Source of the DNA: Arthrobacter sp. Bi83
GTDB lineage: Bacteria > Actinomycetota > Actinomycetes > Actinomycetales > Micrococcaceae
Reading direction: 5' to 3'
Length of the DNA: 64,000 nt
Assembly: GCF_918698095.1 (NCBI RefSeq)
Contig: NZ_CAKKLY010000001.1
Span: forward strand, 62,001-126,000
Part shown: piece after piece, positions 18,402 through 27,365 of the stretch
How positions within the stretch are numbered: position 1 is the first letter of the stretch
Layout of the letters: every line of letters begins with the position of its first letter
Notes under the pieces: generated by a model
Databases searched by the model: none
What the model saw: only the letters and a program-made list of their open reading frames with translations
Told to the model about the DNA's origin: nothing
Program-made: the position numbers and the translations under genes

Positions 18402-18740
18402 TCAAGGCCGGAGCCCACCCCTCAAGGCGTGCGTATGCGCTTGAGACGTCAAAATACTCCCCGCACTCAGCACTGAGCGTCCGAGTAGCCGAGCCCACGG
18501 GACGTGAGGGTCAGGATATTGGTGAACGGACGGTGCCGTGGGTGAGTTCAGACTTTGGTGACACCCTCAAAGGTGGTGCAACTATGACGTGTACCTGAAC
18601 GCTAGACGATCACGGTAAAAATGGAACAGTTTGCCATAGCCAGTCCTCCCACCTCAAGCAGCCAGGGCGCCCAGTTCCCGCCCGGCCAACGGCGGAGACG
18701 CAGAAGTGGGCTGCCTATTTGAACCTGTTGCCGGACGCCT
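18402..18740. other. Intergenic stretch with no gene seen
   Basis: 339 bp with only short, unconvincing frames. Around 18530-18640 the sequence becomes locally AT-richer and resembles the outer end of an insertion sequence, but no inverted partner was found in the window. Confidence 0.4.
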
Positions 18741-18947
18741 TCACGTCCGCCCCAGTTCGCCTTCGCCCTGAGTCAGGTCCTCGACTCTTATCGTGGCGGT
18801 GTTCTTCCAGAATCGCTCGATACCCTGGACAACACTGCTTATGGTTTTGTATCTCTCCGACGTCGCAGTGACGTCACCGTTTGATGCCTTGAGCCGGAAC
18901 CGGAAACCGCCGGTTTCATCAGCAAAGATCTCGTACCTTCCTGCCAT
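18741..18947 (-). CDS. DUF1508 (YegP-like) small protein
   Basis: 68 aa. GRYEIFADETGGFRFRLKASNGDVTATSERYKTISSVVQGIERF is a single DUF1508 repeat, the alpha/beta fold of E. coli YegP, whose function is unknown. ATG 18947 is chosen because AAGGGGAG lies just upstream and the family begins with the GRYEIF strand; a longer frame to 19031 lacks support. It is a lone minus-strand gene between two plus-strand plasmid genes. Confidence 0.8.
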   Translation of the reverse strand: MAGRYEIFADETGGFRFRLKASNGDVTATSERYKTISSVVQGIERFWKNTATIRVEDLTQGEGELGRT

Positions 18948-19129
18948 GATCTCCCCTTCGTTCCTAGTCAGGCCAGCCCAGTGGCAGGCCCAACTTTTCT
19001 GCCGGTCAGCGGTCACCTCCCGGCGAGCCAATCCTAACGACTGCTCGTCAAAGCCGACCGGGGACGGTAGGCCTGCACACCTCCGCTGACGCGGCAGACC
19101 ATGCCGCCCTTGGCTCTATCCAGCCTGCC

Positions 19130-20253
19130 TTGGTCATCTCCCCAAAGTCGGTAGCTCTCTTCCCCGGACTAACCGTCCGCCACGCCACCGACGAACCTCT
19201 CGGATCAGTCATCGCCGTACAGGTCAAACTCTCCGGACGCGCAGACGGCAAAGCCTGGAAACTCATCAGCGTCACCAACCCCGACCAGGTGACGGAGGCC
19301 CTGCCGCTCCTGGAGGCGGGGAGCCGTGGATCCGCTGGCAGCCGGAGGCACCCTCCGAGAACGTTTCCGTCCAGCCTGCCGAAACACCGGTTCCGCCCGA
19401 GTCTGCGGTGCCGGCAACGGCACCATCTCCCGCACCGGCTACACCCGAGTTCGCAGGCGGGGACGCCTTCGCCGCACTGGATGCGGTCCGGGCACGCCTT
19501 GAACACCTGTCCGCTGAAAACGATCGCCTGAGCGGCGAGCTTGAGGCACGGCTCCTGGAATCCGTCGCGGAACAGACGGGCGCACCGCTGCCCTCCCCTG
19601 TCCCTGGCGGCGCCGAAGTGGAACGCCTCCGCGCCCAGGTGGCCCTGATGACCCGGGAACGGGTCGACATGCTCAAGGACCACCGCCGCGCGATGGCCGA
19701 CGCAGACGATTTGGCCGCAGAAAATGCCCGCTTGGTCCACACCGTCGAACGCCTCCGCGATGACGTCCGCAAGGAACGCGCACGTGCTGACCGGGCACGG
19801 CAGATGAGCCGCGACATCGACGACGTCACCGACAGCGGGCCGCTGTTCAACGACCCCGCCGAGCAGTTCCGCCACGAGGTCTATCTGGAGTGGGCCAAGC
19901 GGATCCCGGCCGGCTCCAAGGCCGAGACTCCGCTGGCCGAGTACGGCTTCGCTGACGGCTACATGACGACGGGCCGGGACATCCAGGGAATCGACCGGTC
20001 TAAAATCATTGCAGTCGCCGTCGAGGTGCTGACAGGGCTGGCCGATTCGCTGCCGGGCCGGGACATGCACCGCCTGCGGGGCGGTGTAGCCGGAACATCC
20101 GGCTTCGTCGAGGACCCGGAGCTCGGCACTGCCTGGCGGGTGGCACTGCAGGTGAAGACCGCCTCGGCCCGGCGCGTGCAATTCTGGCGCGGCACCGACA
20201 GGAAGATCGTCTTCGCGACGGTCGGCCTGCATGACGACATGGACATCGGGTAG
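19130..20253 (+). pseudogene. Coiled-coil plasmid protein, apparently frameshifted
   Basis: Two frames read as one protein. From TTG 19130 the frame gives VALFPGLTVRHATDEPLG through TEALPLLEAG; at 19317-19321, a run of four Gs, it must shift by one base to continue as EPWIRWQPEAPSENV and on to 20253. The second part (intact by itself from GTG 19408, 281 aa) has a Pro/Ala linker, a coiled coil (about 19480-19800) and a C-terminal domain of ~110 residues with RGGVAGTSGFVEDPELG. One missing G is enough to explain it, so either a sequencing error or a real frameshift. No family recognised. Confidence 0.55.
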
Positions 20254-20341
20254 CCGGCCCCTATCGCGGTCTCACGTTGCGGCGTACCCTGATGCCCACC
20301 AAGGCCTGTAGACCTTGGCACTGCGTGAGAGGGAGAAGGTC

Positions 20342-20734
20342 ATGGACTCGTATGTGAAGATCATCGGCGAACTCGTACAGGGCATACAGCGGGAGGGATA
20401 CGCCGGCCTCGTGCGGGCGGTGGCTCTCGATAACGACATCGACCCCAACAGTCCAAACGCGGACTGCATCTCGGCCGCCGATGACGCCATGGACTCAGCA
20501 GCCAGCCCGGAGGATTTCTGGGGTGCAGCACTGGGCATGGCTACCTGCCTGAGGAACTCGCCTCCCGAACTCGCCCCTCCCGACCCTGGCGAGCCGGAAG
20601 ACCCGGAACCGCCAGACCCTCCCGAACCCCCGGACGATCCGGGGCTTCCAGAGCCGCCGGCAAAGCCATCGCTTGGGGACCTGGTGCTCGCGGCCCTCAT
20701 CGTCAACCTTCGCGGAGGTTCCGGGAAGAGCTGA
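20342..20734 (+). CDS. Hypothetical protein with proline-rich tail
   Basis: 130 aa. ATG 20342 follows GAGAGGGAGAAGG, a strong ribosome site. Residues ~1-75 look helical (VKIIGELVQGIQREGYAGLVRAVAL). Residues ~80-112 are Pro/Glu/Asp repeats (PEDPEPPDPPEPPDDPG), then LGDLVLAALIVNLRGG. No family recognised; it may be secreted or a flexible adaptor. It follows the coiled-coil gene on the same strand. Confidence 0.65.
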   Translation: MDSYVKIIGELVQGIQREGYAGLVRAVALDNDIDPNSPNADCISAADDAMDSAASPEDFWGAALGMATCLRNSPPELAPPDPGEPEDPEPPDPPEPPDDPGLPEPPAKPSLGDLVLAALIVNLRGGSGKS

Positions 20735-21175
20735 CGGTGGCCGTCCGGGGAGCGTACTGGCTGTTTCCGCACACATGGCAAAACATGAAATCCCTTGACT
20801 TCTTTGCAGGGTTCGTGGCTGTGGTGACGCACACCCACAGTCCGCTCTAAGCCGGAGGTTGATTGTGTGAATATGCTCGGTCGGGAACAGCGGAAAACAC
20901 AGTTTGCTGCATACGCATCGCTCGACGCGGTTGCGAAGGAGAAAAGCAAGAAACCCGCTGCGCATCACCATGCTGATCGGTTGTCGAAACCCGCACGTAC
21001 CCCAGTAGCAGTCCCATGCACACATGCTAATCAGGGGGTGTGTCAATAAGCCTCGAGGGTTTGTGAGACGATCCGGTGAGACGGACTTGGTGAGACATTT
21101 CCCAGGCCTCAAAAGCCCGGATTTCAGCGGTTGTAGCGGCGTCCCATCAAACTAGAGTTCGTGAGACGCTGCGAA
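20735..21175. other. Intergenic boundary before the nuclease island
   Basis: No convincing gene; a 60-codon frame at 20867 (GTG start) has a plausible basic sequence but no recognisable family. The right part carries a cluster of GTGAGAC repeats, annotated separately, directly beside the 3' end of the NACHT gene. Confidence 0.45.
21063..21167 (+). repeat. Four GTGAGAC direct repeats
   Basis: GTGAGAC occurs at 21063-21069, 21076-21082, 21090-21096 and 21161-21167. The first three are spaced 13 and 14 bp apart, about 1.3 helical turns. They lie between the plasmid backbone and the 3' end of the NACHT gene. They could be recombinase binding sites from the arrival of the island or operators for a lost gene. 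Confidence 0.5.
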
Positions 21176-24100
21176 CTAAACGCGAGGAACCCTCGGGACC
21201 CACTCCCTGCCTCTCGCTTCGTCGGCCAATGCTGATTCTCGGTTTGAGGCGGAGTACCAGCCTTCCGCTGCGCCTACCCAAGCGCTTGGGTATGCCGCAG
21301 GGGCCTGGAGGATGAGGTCCGTAACCCTTGCATCTACTGGGGATCCGACATACCCGATTCCAACGGGACAGTCGGGTCCAAGCGCGGCTAAAGCTCTCAC
21401 AAGAGGGTCGCTGAACTTGTGAAGCAACCGAGAGGTAACGGCTTTAGCGATGCTCCAGTTGTGGGGTCCTGGCGAGGCCATCTCGAGTAGTTGCTCATCG
21501 CTCAGAGGCTCTAAGGAGTCACCATCGTGGTCCGCGCTGAAGTGCGATACGACAAGCGCTAAACGGTTCGATTGCAAGGCAGCGGCACTAAGGATGCCAC
21601 CACCGAGCCGGCGTGGAATAGGCGTTGCCCCAAGCCGGCTCGTTGACGTGGCAAAGGCATAAAAATCGTCATCCGAAGTGTTCGCTAGGACGTCGGCAAC
21701 ATGCGGCAGATGTTCCAGAACGATGCTCTCGTCCGCCGTCGCCAAGAGGGCAAATGCCCAGGTCCTCCCTGAAAGAGAATCCTGGTAGTTCTCAAAGGCG
21801 TCCTCCCACCAATCAAGTGGCGGCTTCTTACGGAGGGCCATCACAAGAGTCCCGTAGTCCACTTCGGGGCCGAAAGGTTTTCCATCCCTGTTCGCTGTGC
21901 CTTCAGGTCGCGTATCTTGGGTGGCGGCGCCGATGACTGCGATGTCGGCGGCAAGCCAGCAAGGGCCGTGCAAGCGAGCCAGTTCTCGAGCCGCATTCTG
22001 CCACGGCTCCGTAGTACCTTTCTGACCCATCGCCTGTGATCTAGCCGCCAACTGAAGGCGCCCGTATCGATCATCTTTCTCGATGAGAGACTTAAAGAAT
22101 TCAGCCCGAGGAGGACGCTCCGTCTGCTCGGTCCAGAAGTGATAGGAGGGAACGCGGGTCCCCTCCCGGCCTTCTTCAGCGATGCGGATGAACCAAAACG
22201 GGCGCATACTCCGGAGGAGGTAGCCAGCTTGGCTTGTGCTTGTGGTCTCCACCTCGGAGCACCAGCCGTCGAGTACGGACTGGAGCAGCCGGTTATCGTG
22301 GGTTGTTCCCCAGGCAGGGGATGCGCCTGCCCGCAATGCCGAACGGCATGTTTCTGCGTCGACCAGTCCGAGTCGCTGCGTTGCAGGGTCGCTAACCCCG
22401 GGGACTCCAAAGCGGCCACCAATTGCCAGCCAGGCCGACTCGAGGCGAGTGCCGAGAGCAGCCTCTGCCTTGGGGAGCCACCATGCTGCGAAGGACTTGG
22501 CGTCGACCATGCTGTGCTGTCGGAGCATGGAAACTTTTGCAAGTGAAATGTGGGCTTCGGGCGCCCGGTAGATGTCCTCCATCAGTGCTGACGCCAAGTC
22601 ATCACCTCCAGACCCTGCCGCCAGTCGTGGAAAGCTAGTCCCACTTACCTGTGGCGAGGTAGCCAGCCTGACCGTAAGGTCGTCGGTGAGCAATTTGGCG
22701 ACGTCTCGCTGAACCGCAGGCTTATTGGTGAATATTCCGTCACTGAGCAAAGTCCAAGCAGCGACTCGCTCCTGCAAGGGGTGTGCCCCTTCGGCTATTA
22801 CCTCGTCCAGACCGTACCGTAGGCTTGCCAGCTCGTTTGGATTTGCAAAGCCAGCGTAAAACCTGGCTGTGTTCAGCCAGAAGTTTCGCTTGATGAGCTC
22901 TTTCAGAACATCTGATTTCGGCAACGGATCCCGACGATCCTGTCCAGCCCACTCGGCAAGGAACTTAGCAGCAAAGTATTCGCGGACAGGTTGCACGGCA
23001 AACTCAAATGTCCCCTCCGACTTGCTCGTGAGGGCCCAAAACCTGTCAGTGACGGCCTGAAAAAGCTCCTCTGCGCGGTCAGCCGGCCCACCAGTGCGAC
23101 GGAAGTAAAGCAGCAGTGTGTCCTGAATGGCCTGCAAAGTCATACGGTCCGCTCCGCGCTCACTCTCCACGCCGGATTGCATGTGCCACCCGAGGAAGGA
23201 CGTTACTTCAATGACGTGTGGAACGTGGTCGCGATGGATCTGCTGTTTGTTCACCTCTCGGTCCATGAACGTGGCCATGTAATCCGTATAGAGAGGCGTT
23301 CTGCTAATCGGCACGGCGTCACCTTTTCTGCTGATAAGGAACAACAGAATCGTCAGCTGCATCGGGTTGTCAGCAAGCTGGGCTACGTGATCGTAAGTCG
23401 TCCGTTCCTCAAATGTCCGGAGCAGTTTCTGGAGCGCCAAGCCGCGGACTCCATTTACCTCTGTCCAACGGTTTACAAATTCCCGCTGCAGGCTTGCATC
23501 AAGAGGGCACAGTTCAAGGGTCTGGAACTTCTCTTTATCCGGCTCAGGCAAGCTCGAAGCGTTGGGCCGTGCCGTCACCAAGATCTGGAATCGCCGTTTA
23601 GCCTCAGATCGTCCCATCCTCAACGAGAATCGATCGATTTCTTCGACGACAACCTTGCGCAGGCGCTGATCGCCGACCTCGTCCAGACCATCTAGGACCA
23701 GCAGGCTGGGGTACCGCTCCAAGTGGCTCTGAAGGTGCTCGACCGTCACGTGACGCCCGCCGCTATGGAAAGTACAGAGAGCTACCAGGAACAACTCAAG
23801 GGAACGCTGGTCCTTACGGCGATCGCGAGGCTTGCGTGTCGATTCCTCTTCCCCAAACGGGTCGCGTCCCGAGAGCCATAACGCATAATCGCTCAGATCT
23901 ACGCGCAGTGGCAGCTTCGGGTCCACCACTGGAGGCAACCCGGTGATGTTTGTCGCCAGATCAGGTGCGATCGCAGCTCGGTGGATCTGGCAGAGATACT
24001 GCCCGAGGGTCGACTTTCCCTGCCCCGGAACGCCAAGAAGATAAGTCAAGGGGAAAAGGGTGTTCAGCATGTAGCCGACAGCACCGGTGCCATCACCTAC

Positions 24101-24886
24101 GTCCTCGTGGCTGGCGAGGAAGCGCTCCTTCGGGGCTGCGGGCTGCTGGACCTGTCTTGCCTTGACATCGATGAAAAGCTCCGCGATGTCCACCCGGTCC
24201 ATATCTAGCTGGGAGAACTTGATCTTTGAGTCGTCTCCCCACTGTGAGGCCATGACCTTGAGCATCGTCGCTCGCATTTCATGAGCCTCACCTTCCTTGT
24301 CTGCGCCAAATATGAGATAGCGGATGGCCTCGGTGCCAGCCAACATGTCCTGGTAGGACCACTTGATTGAATCGGGCGCGGCATCGACTTCAGCATCAAG
24401 GTCCGCCTGCCACCAGCACTCAACAGGGATCCCGAACTCTTCACTGAATTCCTCCAGGGATTTTTGGAGTCGCTGCATACTCCCGGTGTCTTCGCTCGTG
24501 GTAGTCCCGGCTACGCAGGTCATCAAGATGTAGCGGGTGGCACCTTTCTCAACCAGTGCTGAAATCTTCTTGCGCTCACCCTCAATGGTTGCTTTCAACC
24601 ATGTATGGGGGTTCTGCTGTACTTTGCTCGACCACTTGACTTGGTAGATGATGCTGCCGTGCGACATGGCATCGATACCACCGTCAGCCATTCCCACCGG
24701 AAAACATTGAGCAGGGTCGTACTTCCGGCGGATGAGTGCGCCGCAGAGTTGCTGAAAGGCACCTTCACTAAGCCGGGAGTAAAGGTACTTGAACGAATTT
24801 CCTGGCTGCTCGGATGCGGACCGCCGGGCCCGAGATCCTGGTTGCTGCGGCCCTCGTGCCCCCCGATTGGACGGGCGGGGGACCAC
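21176..24886 (-). CDS. Mrr-like nuclease fused to NACHT (STAND) ATPase, predicted antiphage protein
   Basis: 1236 aa, GTG start. Residues ~35-180 form a PD-(D/E)xK nuclease domain: GGIDAM with Asp72, then YQVKWS with Gln82 and Lys84. Residues ~280-560 are a NACHT ATPase: Walker A GVPGQGKST (Lys291) and Walker B LLVLDGLDEVGD (Asp399, with the acidic pair Asp402-Glu403). The remaining ~650 residues are mostly helical and probably sense the trigger. This effector-NACHT-sensor order is that of bacterial NLR-like antiphage proteins (Avs/bNACHT group): recognition of a phage component would let the protein oligomerise and cut DNA. No partner gene is needed in that model. Start codon uncertain; the first 30 residues are disordered. 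Confidence 0.85.
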   Translation of the reverse strand: MVPRPSNRGARGPQQPGSRARRSASEQPGNSFKYLYSRLSEGAFQQLCGALIRRKYDPAQCFPVGMADGGIDAMSHGSIIYQVKWSSKVQQNPHTWLKATIEGERKKISALVEKGATRYILMTCVAGTTTSEDTGSMQRLQKSLEEFSEEFGIPVECWWQADLDAEVDAAPDSIKWSYQDMLAGTEAIRYLIFGADKEGEAHEMRATMLKVMASQWGDDSKIKFSQLDMDRVDIAELFIDVKARQVQQPAAPKERFLASHEDVGDGTGAVGYMLNTLFPLTYLLGVPGQGKSTLGQYLCQIHRAAIAPDLATNITGLPPVVDPKLPLRVDLSDYALWLSGRDPFGEEESTRKPRDRRKDQRSLELFLVALCTFHSGGRHVTVEHLQSHLERYPSLLVLDGLDEVGDQRLRKVVVEEIDRFSLRMGRSEAKRRFQILVTARPNASSLPEPDKEKFQTLELCPLDASLQREFVNRWTEVNGVRGLALQKLLRTFEERTTYDHVAQLADNPMQLTILLFLISRKGDAVPISRTPLYTDYMATFMDREVNKQQIHRDHVPHVIEVTSFLGWHMQSGVESERGADRMTLQAIQDTLLLYFRRTGGPADRAEELFQAVTDRFWALTSKSEGTFEFAVQPVREYFAAKFLAEWAGQDRRDPLPKSDVLKELIKRNFWLNTARFYAGFANPNELASLRYGLDEVIAEGAHPLQERVAAWTLLSDGIFTNKPAVQRDVAKLLTDDLTVRLATSPQVSGTSFPRLAAGSGGDDLASALMEDIYRAPEAHISLAKVSMLRQHSMVDAKSFAAWWLPKAEAALGTRLESAWLAIGGRFGVPGVSDPATQRLGLVDAETCRSALRAGASPAWGTTHDNRLLQSVLDGWCSEVETTSTSQAGYLLRSMRPFWFIRIAEEGREGTRVPSYHFWTEQTERPPRAEFFKSLIEKDDRYGRLQLAARSQAMGQKGTTEPWQNAARELARLHGPCWLAADIAVIGAATQDTRPEGTANRDGKPFGPEVDYGTLVMALRKKPPLDWWEDAFENYQDSLSGRTWAFALLATADESIVLEHLPHVADVLANTSDDDFYAFATSTSRLGATPIPRRLGGGILSAAALQSNRLALVVSHFSADHDGDSLEPLSDEQLLEMASPGPHNWSIAKAVTSRLLHKFSDPLVRALAALGPDCPVGIGYVGSPVDARVTDLILQAPAAYPSAWVGAAEGWYSASNRESALADEARGREWVPRVPRV

Positions 24887-25090
24887 TCGGTCTCTGTCCT
24901 GTCGCGAATGGATTCGATCCTGGACGCGGCCTTGGTAACTTTCCTGAATCCATAGGGACCATCCTGCCCTACTTCAAAACCACTTCGTCTCTCACGGTTG
25001 CGGCTCAAATTGTCCATTGACATACAGGCGGGGCCTTGTGGTCGAATCACTCCCAGGGGGCCGGGCCCGGCTCATGATTTGGGGGGGACA

Positions 25091-26452
25091 TTGCTGCTGA
25101 CCGCCATGCTCGATGGGAGTCGGGTCGACGCCACGACGTACACGGCCGAGGGCTGGTCGGAGCTTCAGGAGTCCGAGGACCGCAAGCGGATGGTCATGCC
25201 CGTGTGCGGTATCCGTGCAGTCGCCAAAACCCGAGGTCCCTCCACGCGATATTTTGCCCACCACCGGAAGAACGGCTGCAAGGTCGAGCACGGAGGGGAG
25301 ACGCCGCAGCATCTGGCTATGAAGGAAGCCTTGAAGCTGTGCATCGACAATGTCCCCGGCTGGCATGCGATCGTGGAACATCCCCACCCGTCCCGTGAGT
25401 GGATCATCGATGTCCTGGCGGAGTCGGACGACTTCAGGGCCCGGGTGGCCTTCGAAGTGCAGCTGTCATCGCAATCCCCGCAGAACTACTTCGTCCGATC
25501 CCAGCGGTATTTCGAGAGCGGCGCGTTCCCGGTCTGGCTTATCCCCCGCCCGCTGGAGCCCCATCAGACCAAAGTCCCCACGGTAGTAACCGGCTTCGGC
25601 AAGACCTCTCCTATCCCTGATGACGTCAGCCGATTGCTGGCTCTGTCCGCCGGTCAGGAGTTCGTCACGGCGGACGACAGGCTCGGCGTGTTCGTGGAAG
25701 CGCTTCTGCAGCGAGGCCACTCCTGGACGCACGGCTCCCCCGGAGACCAGGCAGCCAGGCAGAAGGCGGAGGCTGAACGGGTGGCCGAAGCCGCTAAGGC
25801 GCAACGCAAGAAGCAAGAGGCATTCGAGCAGGCTATCGCCGAGATGAACGACCGCTCCGCATCTCCTGAATCAGCCTTTGGCCCTCATACCGTACTTGTC
25901 GATACGGACACGTTCGTTTGGGGAAGCCTCACCTCCTGCTGGAACTGTGAGGAGCCGATGCTGGTCTGGGATGCACGCAGCCCAGGGTTCAGAAAAAGAT
26001 GGGCCCGGGTCCCCCGCCCGGCTGTGAAGTCCGAAGTCGGTGAGAAGCGGTTCGAGAACCACCCCGAAGTGCACCGTGCGGTCGACAAGTGGATGCGGGT
26101 GGCCGGGTCCGACATCGCCAAGGCAGCCATCAAGCCGCGGCGCACCAAGGCCAGCGGCCGTCTCTACGCCGCATTCGTTTGCCCCAGCTGCGACAGCACC
26201 ATGGGGCAGTTCTTCATCTCCTGCGTTCGGCCCGAGAAATGGTCCATCCTGAGTGGCCCGGCCGTGGAGCCTCCACCACCAGCCCCAACTGCAAAGCCTT
26301 CTGCCGCGCCCCGGAGCACCGTTGCAAGCGCCCGTACGGCGGTCCAGACTGTCACTCCCCCACGCCCGGCCGCCGGGGCCGGCACGTTGCGGTGCCGCCT
26401 CCACTCGGCGCCGAAGCAGGGGTGTGACTATTGCCGGCTGGCGCAGAGCTAG
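25091..26452 (+). CDS. CoiA-like protein with nuclease-type core and zinc fingers
   Basis: About 453 aa. The pattern YFAHHRKNGC..GGETPQHLAMKEAL followed by WIIDVLA and VAFEVQLSSQSPQNY is that of CoiA-like competence proteins, whose core is a PD-(D/E)xK-like fold with Asp and Glu-x-Gln. A coiled coil lies around residues 215-260. The C-terminal half has cysteine pairs CWNCEE, CPSCDS and a final CRLH...CDYC. TTG 25091 is chosen because a G-run ribosome site precedes it and homologues start at this LLTAMLDG segment; ATG 25106 is the alternative. It diverges from the NACHT gene and its stop overlaps the GIY-YIG gene by 4 bp. Probably a DNA-processing enzyme; the exact role is open. Confidence 0.7.
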   Translation: MLLTAMLDGSRVDATTYTAEGWSELQESEDRKRMVMPVCGIRAVAKTRGPSTRYFAHHRKNGCKVEHGGETPQHLAMKEALKLCIDNVPGWHAIVEHPHPSREWIIDVLAESDDFRARVAFEVQLSSQSPQNYFVRSQRYFESGAFPVWLIPRPLEPHQTKVPTVVTGFGKTSPIPDDVSRLLALSAGQEFVTADDRLGVFVEALLQRGHSWTHGSPGDQAARQKAEAERVAEAAKAQRKKQEAFEQAIAEMNDRSASPESAFGPHTVLVDTDTFVWGSLTSCWNCEEPMLVWDARSPGFRKRWARVPRPAVKSEVGEKRFENHPEVHRAVDKWMRVAGSDIAKAAIKPRRTKASGRLYAAFVCPSCDSTMGQFFISCVRPEKWSILSGPAVEPPPPAPTAKPSAAPRSTVASARTAVQTVTPPRPAAGAGTLRCRLHSAPKQGCDYCRLAQS

Positions 26453-27291
26453 TTCAGGTTCATGCCGAACTGCCGGGTCAGGAGTGCCCGTTTGAAATGG
26501 GCTTCGGCTGCATCGACCTGCGCGGCCGGCGCGCTCGGCGAGAAGACCTGCAGGATGCTGAACTGGAAGTGCTGCCGGTGCCGGGCGTCGGCGGCAGCCA
26601 GCTCCCGGAGCGCGACGTTTCCGCCGTGGCCGTTCCTGGCATACTCGCTCCAGCGGCCAAAGAAGCGTTCGGCGCCGTCGGCCTTCCCCACATACATCCT
26701 GCCGGTGCTGGTATCGGCGATGAGGTAGATGCCCTGGACGGAGCTGAGGGCCGTCCGCCACTGCCCGTAGCGGTCATCGGTGATGACGGCCTGGAGCTCG
26801 TCGAAGCTGACCAGGAGCGAATCGAAGCCCGGGAACGGCACGCTGGACGGGTCGGAGATCTCCACAACCGTCATGGCCGTTGCCTGGTCACCCGTCTTGG
26901 CCCAGTTCACCGTGTCTTTCGTCCACTCGATCACCAGCCGGTCCGCCAGGGCTGCGAACACCGGGGTGGGCCGCAGGTCAAAGAAGCGGCGGATGTCGGT
27001 CCGTTCTGCCAGGACTTCGCCGTGGTTCTCGTGCGCGGTAATGAACCGTGCGCGCCGGCCGGTCGTGGCGAGGAAGTTCAGCCAGATCCTCGGAGGAGTC
27101 GCCGGCAGCTTGCTGTTGCGGATGCCCTGTTCGCGCACGTACGGCAGCAGGCCGGGCCCCATCGCATCCGCCCGGGTCTTCAGCCCGTCGGGCTTGAGCG
27201 TGTGCCGGATGACCTGCACATCCTCCGGCGCCAGACCGGAAGCCCGAAAGAGATCTCCGAGGCACAGTTCGCCCGATTTGCCGTTATCCAT
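26449..27291 (-). CDS. GIY-YIG nuclease family protein
   Basis: 280 aa. The C-terminal domain has the full nuclease signature: GIY at 187-189, YVG at 200-202, Arg213 after the second strand, and the metal-binding Glu263 in AAEAHFKRALLTRQFGMNLN. The N-terminal ~170 residues include LGDLFRASGLAPEDVQVIRHTL, a target- or partner-binding region seen in many stand-alone GIY-YIG proteins of actinobacteria. It cuts DNA at a site or structure that cannot be predicted. It converges on the CoiA-like gene with a 4-bp overlap and lies 74 bp downstream of the zinc-ribbon gene, which probably shares its transcript. Confidence 0.85.
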   Translation of the reverse strand: MDNGKSGELCLGDLFRASGLAPEDVQVIRHTLKPDGLKTRADAMGPGLLPYVREQGIRNSKLPATPPRIWLNFLATTGRRARFITAHENHGEVLAERTDIRRFFDLRPTPVFAALADRLVIEWTKDTVNWAKTGDQATAMTVVEISDPSSVPFPGFDSLLVSFDELQAVITDDRYGQWRTALSSVQGIYLIADTSTGRMYVGKADGAERFFGRWSEYARNGHGGNVALRELAAADARHRQHFQFSILQVFSPSAPAAQVDAAEAHFKRALLTRQFGMNLN

Positions 27292-27365
27292 GTCCTGCCT
27301 TCGCTTCGGTCACCTGCCCCCGGATCCCGGAACGCCCCTTCGCAGTTCCGGAGACGCCGGGGAGC

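Noticed and set aside
18530..18650. Insertion-sequence terminal repeat
   Set aside because: The composition is suggestive, but no second inverted end and no transposase were found.
20867..21049. 60-codon plus-strand frame
   Set aside because: Basic and plausible at first sight but no start context beyond a GTG, no family, and it ends in the repeat region.
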